Assembly (NCBI GenBank): GCA_002506875.1
Contig: DAYJ01000129.1
Span: 1-21,309, forward strand
Reading direction: 5' to 3'
From: Euryarchaeota archaeon UBA40
Lineage (GTDB): Archaea > Thermoplasmatota > Poseidoniia > Poseidoniales > Thalassarchaeaceae
DNA: 21,309 bases
Under the pieces are notes generated by a model that was not told where the DNA came from, did not search any database, and saw only the letters and a program-made list of their open reading frames with translations. Numbering within the stretch: the stretch's first letter is position 1; each line of letters begins with the position of its first letter. Below are positions 7,924 through 15,594 of this stretch, one piece after another. A program made the position numbers and the translations under genes.

Positions 7924-10032
7924 ATGGACATCGTCCTCATTCTCTCCTTCCTCTTCTTCATGGCCATCTTCGCCGGTGTCGGGATGGCATCTATACTGGT
8001 CAAGGAGGACACTACTGACGACTATCTGGTAGCTGGAAGAGGGATGCATCCAGCACTGGCTGCACTCTCCGCAGTGAGTACATGGAACTCCGGTTACATG
8101 TTCATCGGATTCATCGGATTCACCTACATGATGGGTTACTCTGTTATTTGGCTCGGAGCAATATCGACTGTAGGACAGCTCGTTGCATGGATCTGGTTGT
8201 ACAAATTTATCCAAGAAGAAGGCGAAGAAAGAGGGGTGCGGTCTCTCTCTTCCCTCGTTGCTGAAAAGGCTGGTGCACCCGAAGCAAAGTTGGCGGCTGT
8301 ACTCTCGGTCTTCTTCCTCTGTATCTACGCCGCAGCTCAACTTACCTCAGGTGGTAAGGCGCTACTGGTAATGATGGGTTGGTCAGAAGTGGTAGGGATT
8401 CTAATCGGATTCGTACTAGTAGTGGCCTACTGCTATGCCGGTGGAATTCGCGCATCAATCTGGACGGACGCTGCACAATCTTGTGTAATGATAGTAGGAT
8501 CCGTAATTCTCTGTTGGGTCGCACTGGGAGAGGTTGGAGGATTCAGTGGTATGCACGAAGGTTTGGAATCTCAGAATCCAGCACTGACAAACTTCCTACC
8601 ACCTGACCTTAGATTTGGTTTCTCGATGTGGATGGTCGCTTTCTTACTAGGTGGACTTGGAGTAGCGGGACAACCACAAGTCGTGTCTAGAGTGATGACT
8701 TTGGGTTCCGACAACGATCGGAAACAAGCGATGGTTTGGTTTTTCGTCTGGCAAACTCCATTCATCCTGCTGATGGTCATCGCTGGATTTGCAAGCCGTG
8801 TCCTATTTACCGAAGCTGGTTTCGATGCAGAGTTGGGTCTTCCAACATTAGCGATGGAAACCATGCCTGCGTTCGGAATCGGAATGATTCTTGCATCGAT
8901 TTTTGCTGCGACCATGTCGACCGCTGACAGTCAGGTACTAGCTTGTACTGCAGCCATCACAGACGATATCAAACCTGAATGGAGAGATGATCACAAGACA
9001 ACTAAACTCGTGACAATAGTTGTAGCAGCAAGCGCCACACTAATCTCGATTGCAGGCTTGTATATCCCAGGTGGCGACTCCGTATTTGCTCTCGTCGTAC
9101 TAGCTGTATACGGGCTCGGTGGAATTTTCGTCCCACTGCTAATTATCCGCTGGATGGGCTACAAACCCGACACTTTCCATTCTCTTGTGATGATGGGATG
9201 TGCCTTCAGTAGCGTGATCTTATGGTCTATTTTGGGACTCGGAGGAGGAGATGGAATCTTCCCTTCGTTGCCAGGTATGGGGTCCGCGTTAATCGCTCAC
9301 TTCGTAATGAATCAAATCAGAAGCCCGGATATCTCGCCTCTTGGCCGTTACTCGTTACCTGATGGGCGGACCTGGGGTGTCGTCGCAATGGTAATTCTCG
9401 TGCCCTTTGCTGCGGCAGAGACGGTCTATTTCGTCAGTGGACCAGATTCCTCAGACTCAATGGGTGGCATCGCGGATTATACTGTTGAATCTAATCTAAC
9501 CTTAGAGCAGCTTGGGGAAGGTACCGAATACATCAACGATGGTGAGGCTCTTGAAATCGATTTACACACAGATGCAATCTCATGGAGTGGGGAAAATCGG
9601 AATGTCGTTGCTGTTCTTGTAACTCTCACCTACAGTGAAGACGAAACAAGTGGAGGTCCCGGTTGTGCTGTACCAGGTGCCAGCGCTTCAGATCCTGATA
9701 CTATTACTGGTACTATAACTCACGATAATGAGACAGGGACTGCCAGCGGCCAGAATCAAGGACAAGGGGAATCATCCCACGAAATTCTCGTAGAATGGTA
9801 CAACTCCTCCCTGCTCAACGGAACGGTATCGGGACTCTCAGAGAGCGAAATCGTCTCTCAACTTGATGTAGGCGAGGCAGGACTTGGCGCCTACATGCTC
9901 AATCTCAATGTGGATGTTCAGGAAGGTGGAGGCTTTGGATGCAATCACAATGACGAAGGAGAAGAGGTCTCCTACACTGTTGAAATCCTAGTCCTAGATT
10001 ATACAATCAACACTGTCAATAACTCAGAATAA
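7924..10032 (+). CDS. Sodium:solute symporter (SSS/PutP-like) with exported C-terminal domain
   Basis: Na+-coupled transporter of the SSS family, 702 residues. Signatures include the first helix and DDYLVAGR (32-39), GQPQVVSRVM (249-258), matching the PutP segment after TM6, and FAATMSTADSQVL (327-339), the TM8 stretch that holds Na+-binding Ser/Thr residues. The transporter core ends with a helix at about 484-504. After it come about 198 residues (505-702) that are acidic, Thr/Ser/Gly-rich and beta-like, with two cysteines (C581, C673) that could form a disulfide. This tail is absent from ordinary SSS proteins and, by the usual topology, may face outside. Core resemblance is to the proline/pantothenate-type branch, but the substrate cannot be read from sequence. 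The stop codon directly abuts that of the convergent next gene. Confidence 0.92.
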   Translation: MDIVLILSFLFFMAIFAGVGMASILVKEDTTDDYLVAGRGMHPALAALSAVSTWNSGYMFIGFIGFTYMMGYSVIWLGAISTVGQLVAWIWLYKFIQEEGEERGVRSLSSLVAEKAGAPEAKLAAVLSVFFLCIYAAAQLTSGGKALLVMMGWSEVVGILIGFVLVVAYCYAGGIRASIWTDAAQSCVMIVGSVILCWVALGEVGGFSGMHEGLESQNPALTNFLPPDLRFGFSMWMVAFLLGGLGVAGQPQVVSRVMTLGSDNDRKQAMVWFFVWQTPFILLMVIAGFASRVLFTEAGFDAELGLPTLAMETMPAFGIGMILASIFAATMSTADSQVLACTAAITDDIKPEWRDDHKTTKLVTIVVAASATLISIAGLYIPGGDSVFALVVLAVYGLGGIFVPLLIIRWMGYKPDTFHSLVMMGCAFSSVILWSILGLGGGDGIFPSLPGMGSALIAHFVMNQIRSPDISPLGRYSLPDGRTWGVVAMVILVPFAAAETVYFVSGPDSSDSMGGIADYTVESNLTLEQLGEGTEYINDGEALEIDLHTDAISWSGENRNVVAVLVTLTYSEDETSGGPGCAVPGASASDPDTITGTITHDNETGTASGQNQGQGESSHEILVEWYNSSLLNGTVSGLSESEIVSQLDVGEAGLGAYMLNLNVDVQEGGGFGCNHNDEGEEVSYTVEILVLDYTINTVNNSE

Positions 10033-11340
10033 TCAGTAAGGCGGCGGAGCGAGATTACGGTATAATTGACGTAACGGTGGAACTGCGAGACCACACAACA
10101 TCAGTGGGATTGCATCGCTCCACTCGAGTAACTCCGTCACCCCTGCATAAATTCCGAATCCAAGTAAGGCAGTGCAGGTCAAGGCACCTGCAGCAATAGT
10201 GCGGGCACGAAACATACCCGCCTGAATCCTATCGACGTGATTTAGGAACCAATGAGTTCGTGAATCTATTTCATCGTCAAATGCATGCGCATAAAGCACC
10301 TCTTTGAGGACCTGTTCATACTCCCAAATTGGGACTCCACCCTTGTGTGAATCCAAGGCGTCATCCGATACCCACCTAGGTGGAGCTGTGGACCTCCAAC
10401 CGTCAAGGAAACAACGTCTAAGTTCGATACGCATTCCAGATGTTCCGCCTTCAATCCGTTCAATCGAACGGTATCCTGCAGCCAAATCCTGTAACGCTGG
10501 CGCACGATGCTCAAGCGGTATCAATGCCCCATATACGCCATCCCCTGGAAACAGAATATGCACGTCTTCTAGATTCGGTTTAGAATGTATATCGTTGAGT
10601 ACTACGATGTTTCGCAGGCTGAAATTACGATGCGTTAGAGTTCCAACAGTACGACGGCCATGAGGAGCACGCCATAGTGTGGATGACTTCGTTCGTTCCT
10701 CAAGGACCTTTAATCGCTCATTCCATCGCTTCGCAACTTTCGTAGGATCTGCCACTTCTACAGTGGATAAATGAAAGCGTCCAAGGGCACGTCCACATTC
10801 TTCAATCAGGATTCTCGCATCATCCAATTCCTCGGATTCAATAAGTGATTCAAGTACATCTGCCGCGGAAGGCCACGCGCCCAAATCCCGCCAAAAGAGG
10901 AGGACGTCTCGACCTCTCCATTGGAGGCCCCCTTGCGCGACATATGGATTACTGCCAATATGTTCAGACAACCTACGCCCATGACCATCATAATCGAAGG
11001 GGAAAATCTCAATCCGCCAAATTCCATCACGACCACAATCCATCTTCCCTATAGGACCAAGCGAACCTGAGGTCCAATCAAGTGACGTTGCAGACCGCAA
11101 ACATGTCGCGTCACCCCAGAGATTTTCTGATTCAGACCAGATTTGCAACTCTTCTAGATTAGGAAGTCCTCCATTCGGCCAAAGCATCACGGTAGTTGTC
11201 CAAGGAAGAGGGACTTCAAACGAGGAGAATCCAACGGGTGCATGCTCAGCAGGGACTGGATTAGTTGATACTGCCCCTCGCGGGAACCAAGGTTCACCAG
11301 CGACATCCGGGAACTCCATAGCCCGAGGAGAACGTCTCAA
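10033..11340 (-). CDS. Membrane-attached APH/kinase-like protein, predicted pseudokinase
   Basis: 435 residues. The middle resembles aminoglycoside-phosphotransferase/lipopolysaccharide-kinase folds: EECGRALGRFHL (181-192), then THRNFSLRN (236-244), aligning with the HGDxxxxN catalytic loop, then ALIPLEHRAPALQDLAAGY (272-290), aligning with the IDWE/DLA metal-binding stretch. Both catalytic aspartates are replaced (D to N at 239, D to P at 275), while the flanking His, Asn and DLA are kept. Two hydrophobic helices close to the C-terminus (about 381-401 and 404-424) anchor it in the membrane. No P-loop or lysine of the N-lobe can be assigned confidently. The start is TTG 11340 or, seven codons in, ATG 11319; neither has a good ribosome site. 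It is divergent from the HAD/cis-prenyltransferase unit. The fold assignment is inference from motif spacing. Confidence 0.6.
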   Translation of the reverse strand: MRRSPRAMEFPDVAGEPWFPRGAVSTNPVPAEHAPVGFSSFEVPLPWTTTVMLWPNGGLPNLEELQIWSESENLWGDATCLRSATSLDWTSGSLGPIGKMDCGRDGIWRIEIFPFDYDGHGRRLSEHIGSNPYVAQGGLQWRGRDVLLFWRDLGAWPSAADVLESLIESEELDDARILIEECGRALGRFHLSTVEVADPTKVAKRWNERLKVLEERTKSSTLWRAPHGRRTVGTLTHRNFSLRNIVVLNDIHSKPNLEDVHILFPGDGVYGALIPLEHRAPALQDLAAGYRSIERIEGGTSGMRIELRRCFLDGWRSTAPPRWVSDDALDSHKGGVPIWEYEQVLKEVLYAHAFDDEIDSRTHWFLNHVDRIQAGMFRARTIAAGALTCTALLGFGIYAGVTELLEWSDAIPLMLCGLAVPPLRQLYRNLAPPPY

Positions 11341-11351
11341 TCCTTGAGACG
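11333..11351. repeat. 19-base perfect-arm inverted repeat in a divergent promoter region
   Basis: Arms CGTCTCAA and TTGAGACG are perfectly complementary around a TCC spacer. It overlaps the TTG start candidate of the pseudokinase gene and lies 60 bases before the HAD gene. It could be a regulator-binding operator or an RNA hairpin, but no function is shown by the sequence alone. Confidence 0.5.
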
Positions 11352-11410
11352 ACCGGTCTGAATCTCTGTAGAGCGGAAGGATTGTTCAACACCTCCTTCA
11401 CGCCGATACA

Positions 11411-11950
11411 ATGACGCAGGACCCATTGCCTCTGGCTGTCGACCTAGATGGGACGGTTATCCTATCGGATATGACGAAGATTAGTGCTAGGCGAATTATA
11501 CTCAGACGTCCATGGTACATCCTACTGATTCCACTCTTTGAGGTCACCAAGGGGCGACCTTACTGGAAGAAACGGGTTGCTAATTTCATTTCCATCGACC
11601 CTAAAACACTCGTCTACCACGAGGCATTCGTAAACTGGCTAAAGGAACAGAAAGCGACTGGACGGGAAATCATTCTCGCTACAGCGTCGCATATCGTGCA
11701 AGCACATCCAATCGCCGAATATGTCGGACTATTCGACGATGTAATGGGGTCTGAGGGGGCTATCAATCTCGGAGGTAAACACAAGGCAAAGGCATTGGTT
11801 GAACGCTACGGTGAAGGTGGATTTGCCTATTGCGGGAACTCAAAAGCCGACCTTGAGGTATGGCCAGATGCTGGAGAAATTATCGTTGTAAATCCAAGTC
11901 GTGGCGTCCTTTCAGGGCTCCACAGAGATCCAGACATTCTGTTTGAGTAA
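11411..11950 (+). CDS. Stand-alone HAD-superfamily phosphatase of the UbiA-fused type
   Basis: 179-residue hydrolase of the haloacid dehalogenase superfamily. All four motifs are visible: DLDGT (D11, nucleophile, and D13, acid/base), T91/S93 in ILATAS, K123 in GGKHKAKA and GNSKAD (142-147, metal-binding). The pattern VDLDGTxxxxD, the KKRxA segment, ATAS, LFDxVxxSxGxxNLxGxxKAxAL and FxYxGNSxADxxVW matches, from memory, the N-terminal HAD domain of bacterial HAD-UbiA fusion proteins, where the partner makes polyprenyl-phosphate glycosides or related lipids. Here the HAD part is alone, and 60 bases downstream lies a cis-prenyl diphosphate synthase. A role in dephosphorylating a polyprenyl-linked or prenyl-phosphate intermediate is therefore plausible but inferred. 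The ATG at 11411 has no clear Shine-Dalgarno; as first gene of its unit it may be leaderless. Confidence 0.8.
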   Translation: MTQDPLPLAVDLDGTVILSDMTKISARRIILRRPWYILLIPLFEVTKGRPYWKKRVANFISIDPKTLVYHEAFVNWLKEQKATGREIILATASHIVQAHPIAEYVGLFDDVMGSEGAINLGGKHKAKALVERYGEGGFAYCGNSKADLEVWPDAGEIIVVNPSRGVLSGLHRDPDILFE

Positions 11951-12000
11951 ATCCACGTATCAGCGCGAGGAATGAAATCCCAAACGCGTCTCTCATGAAG

Positions 12001-12007
12001 GGGGGAG
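12001..12007 (+). promoter_or_regulatory. Ribosome-binding site of uppS
   Basis: GGGGGAG, 3 bases before the ATG at 12011, is a strong purine-rich site in the 60-base gap after the HAD gene. It supports this start. Confidence 0.5.
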
Positions 12008-12010
12008 TAC

Positions 12011-12880
12011 ATGGGCTGGCTCGGTAGAATCATCGATAGAACTGCGAAGTTGCTGCTCTCCTTCAGCATCATACGGGGACCTGCGCGGTGGTTAGCGAAC
12101 TCAAGATTCGCCTGGAGCTTCGTATCTCGAACCGATCGTGTTCGGGCAAACCGCCTTCGAGACCGTGTCAAAAGAGGGGAGATCCCCCAGCATGTTTCAA
12201 TCATCATGGATGGTAACCGAAGATTCGCAGAAAAGGAAGGTATTGAATCCTCAACAGGCCACCGCTATGGCAAGCAAAAACTGGAGGAGGTGATGGACTG
12301 GGTCCTCGACCTTGATATCCCCTATCTCACTGTATATGCACTAAGTACGGAGAACGTAATCAGTCGAACTGGGGCAGAGCTTGAGGTCTTGTTCGATCTC
12401 TACGTCGAAGGGCTACGAGAACTTCTTGAAAACGAGAGAATTTACTCAAATCGTGTACAAGTCCGTATCGCAGGTCACAAGGAACTGTTACCCTCACGAG
12501 TTCTGGCAGCAATTGAAGCAGCAGAAAAGGGAACTGCAGATCACGACGGATGTGTGTTCACAATCTGTCTTGCTTACGGTTCACGCGAAGAGATTCTGAA
12601 GGCTGTTCGTAGCATCGCTGAAGATCACGCAGCTGGAGAAATTTCCCTAGAACAAATCGATCAAGCCTCAATCTCAGACCGACTTTACACCGCAGGGCTA
12701 CCTGATCCGGATCTCATCATACGAACCTCTGGGGAGGAAAGAATCTCCAATTTCCTACTCTGGCAAGCAGCATATTCTGAACTCTATTTCACCGATGTAT
12801 TCTGGCCATCATTCTCCAAAGCCGACTTCTATACTGCTATCGAATCCTATCAAAATCGACGGCGACGATTTGGAGGTTGA
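12011..12880 (+). CDS. uppS: cis-Prenyltransferase (polyprenyl/undecaprenyl diphosphate synthase)
   Basis: Condenses isopentenyl diphosphate units in cis to make the long-chain polyprenyl diphosphate that, as its phosphate, carries glycans across the membrane. 289 residues. Family marks are IIMDGNRRFA (64-73, catalytic D67), the LTVYALSTENVxR stretch (106-118), and RTSGEERISNFLLWQ (238-252) with the diphosphate/Mg-binding Arg and Glu. The roughly 55-residue N-terminal extension before the core contains a mildly hydrophobic helix (LLLSFSIIRGPARWL) that could attach it to the membrane. Such extensions occur in archaeal homologues. It follows the HAD gene by 60 bases with its own strong ribosome site. 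The Nudix gene starts 4 bases after its stop, so the three probably form an operon. In archaea the product would feed N-glycosylation (dolichol-type carrier). Confidence 0.94.
   Translation: MGWLGRIIDRTAKLLLSFSIIRGPARWLANSRFAWSFVSRTDRVRANRLRDRVKRGEIPQHVSIIMDGNRRFAEKEGIESSTGHRYGKQKLEEVMDWVLDLDIPYLTVYALSTENVISRTGAELEVLFDLYVEGLRELLENERIYSNRVQVRIAGHKELLPSRVLAAIEAAEKGTADHDGCVFTICLAYGSREEILKAVRSIAEDHAAGEISLEQIDQASISDRLYTAGLPDPDLIIRTSGEERISNFLLWQAAYSELYFTDVFWPSFSKADFYTAIESYQNRRRRFGG
12872..12877 (+). promoter_or_regulatory. Ribosome-binding site of the Nudix gene inside the end of uppS
   Basis: GGAGGT lies in the last codons of uppS, 7 bases before the ATG at 12885. It decides this start over an in-frame ATG 90 bases upstream that would be fully inside uppS. 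Confidence 0.65.
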
Positions 12881-12884
12881 TTCA

Positions 12885-13322
12885 ATGACAGAACGCTGCG
12901 AAACATGTGGCAATGACACTTGGCCAAAACCCTCTCTAGCGGTGGATGCTATCGCGACTCGGAATGGTAAGAACGGAATGGAAGTCCTTCTAATTAGACG
13001 GGGCAATGACCCTTGGAAAGGTGCGTGGGCCTTTCCTGGTGGGTTCGTAGACGAAGGTGAAGACCCGAAGGATGCTGTTCTGAGGGAGCTTCTAGAAGAA
13101 ACAGGAATTATCGGGGAGGCTCCTTGCCTCCACACGGTTCGAGGAACTCCAAATCGGGACCCACGTAAGCACATAGTTTCGATTTTCTATCGTGTTGATG
13201 TTGACCCAGAATCAACACCCATTGGTGGGGACGATGCCGCTTATGCAGATTGGGTGGAGGCAGATTTTGTCATCAACGAAGGCATGGCAGGCGATCATCT
13301 TGAGGTTCTACTCAGCCTTTGA
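12885..13322 (+). CDS. Nudix hydrolase, ADP-ribose pyrophosphatase-like
   Basis: Hydrolyses a nucleoside diphosphate linked to another group. 145 residues from the ATG at 12885. The Nudix box is complete, spanning residues 53-75: G53, E59, then R67-E-L-L-E-E-T-G-I. It is preceded by the WxFPGGFV motif typical of ADP-ribose/NADH-type members. The first residues contain a single CETC pair, half of a possible zinc ribbon. The exact substrate is uncertain: ADP-ribose, 8-oxo-dGTP or a nucleotide sugar are all possible. It follows uppS with 4 bases between and has GGAGGT as ribosome site. Its TGA directly abuts the stop of the convergent glycosyltransferase gene, the shared six bases reading TGATCA. 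Membership of the polyprenol operon may be incidental. Confidence 0.9.
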   Translation: MTERCETCGNDTWPKPSLAVDAIATRNGKNGMEVLLIRRGNDPWKGAWAFPGGFVDEGEDPKDAVLRELLEETGIIGEAPCLHTVRGTPNRDPRKHIVSIFYRVDVDPESTPIGGDDAAYADWVEADFVINEGMAGDHLEVLLSL

Positions 13323-14390
13323 TCAAGCAACGGGACCGAGTTCTCTTTCGAAGAAGGCAAGGCTATCCGTCCTAATCTGAGAAGTACGACAATCTCTTTG
13401 CATCGCTTCAATCCAATCGTGAGTTGTTCTATCGAATCCATCTGACGATGTACTTCGCCAACGAAACAGCAAATCAGGACAGCGGCTTTCCAACTCATCG
13501 AGGAAACCTCGCTCAGCCTTGGAAATGAGGAACGTGGGCATGCCATGAATGACTGCTTCTGCTGCCGTAGTAGTGGAACCTGTGAGAACTCCGTCGAACA
13601 TAGCAATCTGCATAGGCATATCCCACACACCATCTGTTGCTTCAATCGCAGATTCCTTTGTGTGAATGAAGTGGACTGGTAAGTTCCTAATCCAATATTG
13701 ATAATCGATTACTTCGTCTCCATCATGAATCCCTCCGCCAATGATTCTTCGATGGAATACTATCGGAGCAGTGGATTTCTCACTTGTCATTCCTCCAATA
13801 GATTCACGCAATTGTCCCACTGCCTGATTCCTCATCGAAATCCCCTGTTCCGTATCGATATAGATATCAGGAAGAATTCCTGGATAACGCTTCACTCGAT
13901 GATCATTAACAATCTGTGTAGCATCACTCTCACGCCATGATTCTGGAAGAAGAATATTCGTTGCTCCACGCAAAGCGATACGATGAGCAATATGATTTGA
14001 TTCAGTATCGGAAATGTAGATCCGTTCCATGCGCTTCTCTTTCTTACCTGCAAGTATTTCCAGTGAAGCACCTTTGACAACTACACGATTTACCAAAGGG
14101 TGCTTACGTAGAAAGGAGCGAACCGCTTGAAGCCTTCTTCTCGCGAGAATTAGGCGTCTAAAACGTCCAATGCCCTCGCCTACTGGTCGATCTACCCACA
14201 AATGTGGACGGTGCGGAAGACGCCCCTCTCGAGCTCGAAACATTGTCTGTACCTCCGGCCGAGAAGATAAAACAAGGATATCGGCCTCGTGACCACCCCT
14301 GATGAAAGGCGCAAAGAACTGGAAATGCGCTGGGTGATCTATCACCCAACATGTTGGATTAGGACTACTCACGGCCCTCGGAAGGGTCAA
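13323..14390 (-). CDS. DUF354-like predicted glycosyltransferase (GT-B fold)
   Basis: Up to 355 residues. The N-terminus WVIDHPAHFQFFAPFI, followed by GHEADILVLSSR, matches the opening of archaeal DUF354/COG1817 proteins, which resemble UDP-GlcNAc 2-epimerase and GT-B glycosyltransferases. The C-terminal half has GSTTTAAEAVIHGMPTFLI (about 288-306), the nucleotide-sugar-side motif in which a Glu binds the sugar nucleotide. No membrane helix is seen, so it is probably cytoplasmic. The start is either TTG 14390 or GTG 14372; the latter has GAGGG closely upstream. It lies 32 bases behind the exported phosphodiesterase gene on the same strand and is probably co-transcribed. With a cis-prenyltransferase convergent to it, a role in assembling a lipid- or protein-linked glycan is plausible. 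The family's reaction is poorly characterised. Confidence 0.7.
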   Translation of the reverse strand: MTLPRAVSSPNPTCWVIDHPAHFQFFAPFIRGGHEADILVLSSRPEVQTMFRAREGRLPHRPHLWVDRPVGEGIGRFRRLILARRRLQAVRSFLRKHPLVNRVVVKGASLEILAGKKEKRMERIYISDTESNHIAHRIALRGATNILLPESWRESDATQIVNDHRVKRYPGILPDIYIDTEQGISMRNQAVGQLRESIGGMTSEKSTAPIVFHRRIIGGGIHDGDEVIDYQYWIRNLPVHFIHTKESAIEATDGVWDMPMQIAMFDGVLTGSTTTAAEAVIHGMPTFLISKAERGFLDELESRCPDLLFRWRSTSSDGFDRTTHDWIEAMQRDCRTSQIRTDSLAFFERELGPVA

Positions 14391-14422
14391 TCCCGAATCA
14401 AGCGAACGGAAACTAAGTGGAA

Positions 14423-15556
14423 TTATTCCTCTTCATCCATGAATGTTGATTTTCTTCGTTTGAAGAAGATGAACGAAGCAACTGCGAGGACCAAAATAAT
14501 CCCAACCTGAACTATAGGAACGATGTAACTGAACGTGACTTCAACCAATGGGGCAGAGCAATTTGGGACTCGGGATGCATCTGAATCCGGCTGGAATGCG
14601 AGAGGGCGTCCGTCCAAAGTATTCTCGCCGTTTGGAAGAGGTACTTCGAGATGAGTCAGTGCAGTAACTGCAACATCCACCACAACCGAACCATACATCT
14701 CACCAGCAACTGTATCTCCGCCACGTACCATCATGAACGTGGTTAGATCAACTTCTGAGGATGATGCACTATGACCCCTAAGTGTCGACCCGCCCCCTCC
14801 ATGATCACTTGTAACGATAACAAGCCAATCTTCTCCTCGAGAAATTCGTTCATCAAGAATATCAAGCAATTCTGCAAAGCGATCATCGGCGAGTTTTACT
14901 GCATCAACATATTCCGAAACATCTGGAGAGAATCCGTGGACATGGCCTGCATAATCGGGATCATCATAGCCAACGAAAAGGAGGTCAAGATCAAGGTCTT
15001 CTCTGAGAATTTCTACTGCTCTATCATGAACATCAGCATCCTCCCCATACCGCTCTTGGATATCTGCAATTTCAGGTCCGATTATCAATTCAGAAATTGG
15101 AGCCCAGTATACGAGGCTCGCGGTTTTCAATGAGGAATTATGACGCTCAACCCGATCGATTAAATCGAGATGTTGATCCAATTTATGGTTATCAAAACTG
15201 TTACCCATAACACCATGACGATCGCACCATACTCCAGTCAGCATACTCGACCATGATGGTCCGGAAATCGAAATTGGACCTACCTTGGAATCGTAAGTCC
15301 ACGCACCTTCAGATACCATGCGAGCAAAACCACTGTCTTCTCTTGAAGCCGAAATCTGAGCTACGTCAGATCTCACCCCATCGATTCCAATGACCATGAC
15401 CCTTGGTGCTGCGGCATTTTCAATTGTCTGAAGCAATTCATCAAGTGGGTCGTAAGAAGAATCCTGTGAAAACTCCTCGATGGGAGAAGCTACTGACGTA
15501 GGTGAGCCAGAAAGCAGGATTAGTCCGACCACAAAAGTAGCCCATAGTGACCTCAT
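14423..15556 (-). CDS. Exported, membrane-anchored NPP/alkaline-phosphatase-superfamily phosphodiesterase
   Basis: Metal-dependent phosphodiesterase/phosphatase predicted to act outside the cell. From the ATG at 15556 it has 377 residues: signal peptide (1-24), catalytic domain, then a C-terminal helix (about 344-365) followed by a basic and acidic tail (KRRKS...DEEE). Metal ligands are D59 in GIDG, D201 and H205 in DDPDYAGH, D251-H252 in SDHGG and H262 in RGHS. S104 in SWSSMLTG occupies the nucleophile position held by Thr in NPP enzymes; HGVMGN follows as expected. The open frame extends to 15838, but that part is antisense to ridA. ATG 15577 is an alternative. AAGG (15560-15563) precedes 15556, and a TATA-like element lies about 30 bases upstream. 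The substrate could be a nucleotide, nucleotide sugar or phospholipid headgroup. Confidence 0.87.
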   Translation of the reverse strand: MRSLWATFVVGLILLSGSPTSVASPIEEFSQDSSYDPLDELLQTIENAAAPRVMVIGIDGVRSDVAQISASREDSGFARMVSEGAWTYDSKVGPISISGPSWSSMLTGVWCDRHGVMGNSFDNHKLDQHLDLIDRVERHNSSLKTASLVYWAPISELIIGPEIADIQERYGEDADVHDRAVEILREDLDLDLLFVGYDDPDYAGHVHGFSPDVSEYVDAVKLADDRFAELLDILDERISRGEDWLVIVTSDHGGGGSTLRGHSASSSEVDLTTFMMVRGGDTVAGEMYGSVVVDVAVTALTHLEVPLPNGENTLDGRPLAFQPDSDASRVPNCSAPLVEVTFSYIVPIVQVGIILVLAVASFIFFKRRKSTFMDEEE

Positions 15557-15578
15557 TGACCTTGGGTCAAAGACCATG

Positions 15579-15592
15579 AAATATGTATTTTG
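15579..15592 (-). promoter_or_regulatory. TATA-like promoter element of the phosphodiesterase-glycosyltransferase unit
   Basis: On the minus strand AAAATACATATTT is the most A/T-rich run in the 100-base divergent gap, centred about 30 bases before the ATG at 15556. This fits an archaeal TATA box with a very short leader, and argues against the start at 15577, which would be too close. Confidence 0.4.
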
Positions 15593-15594
15593 AT

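Noticed and set aside
8100..8123. Direct repeat of TTCATCGGA in the SSS gene
   Set aside because: It simply encodes the FIGFIGF helix sequence; no sign of a functional repeat array.
7537..8340. 267-residue open frame on minus
   Set aside because: It is antisense to the start of the SSS symporter and overlaps the lipoprotein end; composition is Cys/His/Ser-rich with no family features, while the other frames are clearly coding.
12795..12884. Upstream 30-residue extension of the Nudix protein
   Set aside because: Lies wholly within uppS; GGAGGT before 12885 and normal Nudix length favour the later start.
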